Shown here in pieces: positions 63,911 through 64,000 of a stretch of 64,000 nt of DNA; the stretch's first letter is position 1; every line of letters begins with the position of its first letter. The notes beneath the pieces were generated by a model. It did not search any database, was not told where the DNA came from, and saw only the letters and a program-made list of their open reading frames with translations. This DNA comes from Dongia mobilis. GTDB taxonomy: Bacteria; Pseudomonadota; Alphaproteobacteria; Dongiales; Dongiaceae. The translations under genes and the position numbers were made by a program. Location: NCBI RefSeq assembly GCF_004363235.1, contig NZ_SNYW01000006.1, forward strand, positions 62,001 through 126,000, read 5' to 3'.

Positions 63911-63997
63911 CTATCATCTCCCGCGAAGGCGGGGGATCCACGTGTTTGCCTGCAGGCGGAAATGCACAACGGTGATGCCCCGGCCAAGCCGGGGCAT
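63911..63997. repeat. Alphaproteobacterial-type palindromic intergenic repeats
   Basis: Two hairpin elements downstream of the last gene. The first has CCCGC-GAAG-GCGGG (63920-63933, in TCTCCCGCGAAGGCGGGGGA). The second, ATGCCCCGGC-CAA-GCCGGGGCAT (63975-63997), has a perfect 10-bp stem. Units like CCCGCGAAGGCGGG are common dispersed intergenic repeats in alphaproteobacteria. Either could also act as a bidirectional stem. No other copy was noticed in the window. Confidence 0.65.
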
Positions 63998-64000
63998 GAC

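Overview
The window is about 64 kb of gene-dense, high-GC DNA (roughly 65% by eye). It looks chromosomal and comes from an alphaproteobacterium. The gene families, the Tat-exported binding proteins, the Fur-type boxes and the CCCGCGAAGGCGGG-type intergenic repeat fit Rhodospirillales or Rhizobiales relatives, but the genus cannot be read from the sequence. I see no rRNA, tRNA, CRISPR array, insertion sequence or phage gene. No gap longer than 300 bases lacks a gene. The content is almost entirely catabolic: uptake systems next to enzymes for amines, amino acids, sugars and related small molecules.

Region 1 (1-14.8 kb) is one long plus-strand block. A glutamine-synthetase-like ligase, a FluG-type amidohydrolase, a class III aminotransferase, an isochorismatase-like hydrolase and a DAO-type oxidase form a Puu-like set for gamma-glutamylated amines. 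They are followed by a large MalT-type LuxR regulator, an acetylpolyamine-amidohydrolase-like protein and a complete Liv-type ABC transporter. Region 2 (14.8-17.4 kb, minus strand) holds an SDR, a cupin of the DMSP-lyase superfamily and a VOC-bicupin protein with a tandem pentapeptide N-terminus. Region 3 (17.7-30.4 kb, plus strand) holds a Dpp-type peptide transporter with fused ATPases, a CocE-type hydrolase, a bicupin protein, a NavAb-like sodium channel, a trimethylamine-dehydrogenase-family enzyme and a class V aminotransferase.

Region 4 (30.5-36.9 kb, minus strand) is a MacA-MacB-NodT efflux set and a histidine-ammonia-lyase homologue that lacks the MIO-forming Ala-Ser-Gly triad. Its promoter region contains a perfect 18-bp HutC-like palindrome, and a PhyH dioxygenase is divergent from it. 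Region 5 (38.7-45.3 kb) is a sugar catabolic cluster: FGGY kinase, cupin-type phosphoglucose isomerase, KDPG-type aldolase, shikimate-dehydrogenase-like protein, 2-hydroxyacid dehydrogenase, UlaG-like metallo-hydrolase and an RpiR regulator. The divergent promoter carries a perfect TGTAGT-AAA-ACTACA operator. Region 6 (45.4-48 kb) is exbB-exbD-tonB behind a perfect 19-bp Fur box.

Region 7 (48-59.6 kb) pairs a Pot-like uptake system without its ATPase with a divergent aminotransferase, GntR regulator, BKACE-type beta-keto acid cleavage enzyme, DAO oxidase, cupin, ChaC-like cyclotransferase and two C45 acyltransferase/hydrolases. It reads as a beta-amino acid (or related amine) degradation locus. 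Region 8 (59.7-64 kb) has pabB-pabC for p-aminobenzoate, a DUF2061 membrane protein behind a Fur-like box, and a GlcD/D-lactate-dehydrogenase-type flavoprotein. The most unusual items are the MIO-less lyase with its operator, the unassigned sugar cluster, the BKACE locus, the NavAb-like channel and the DMSP-lyase-like cupin coupled to an SDR.
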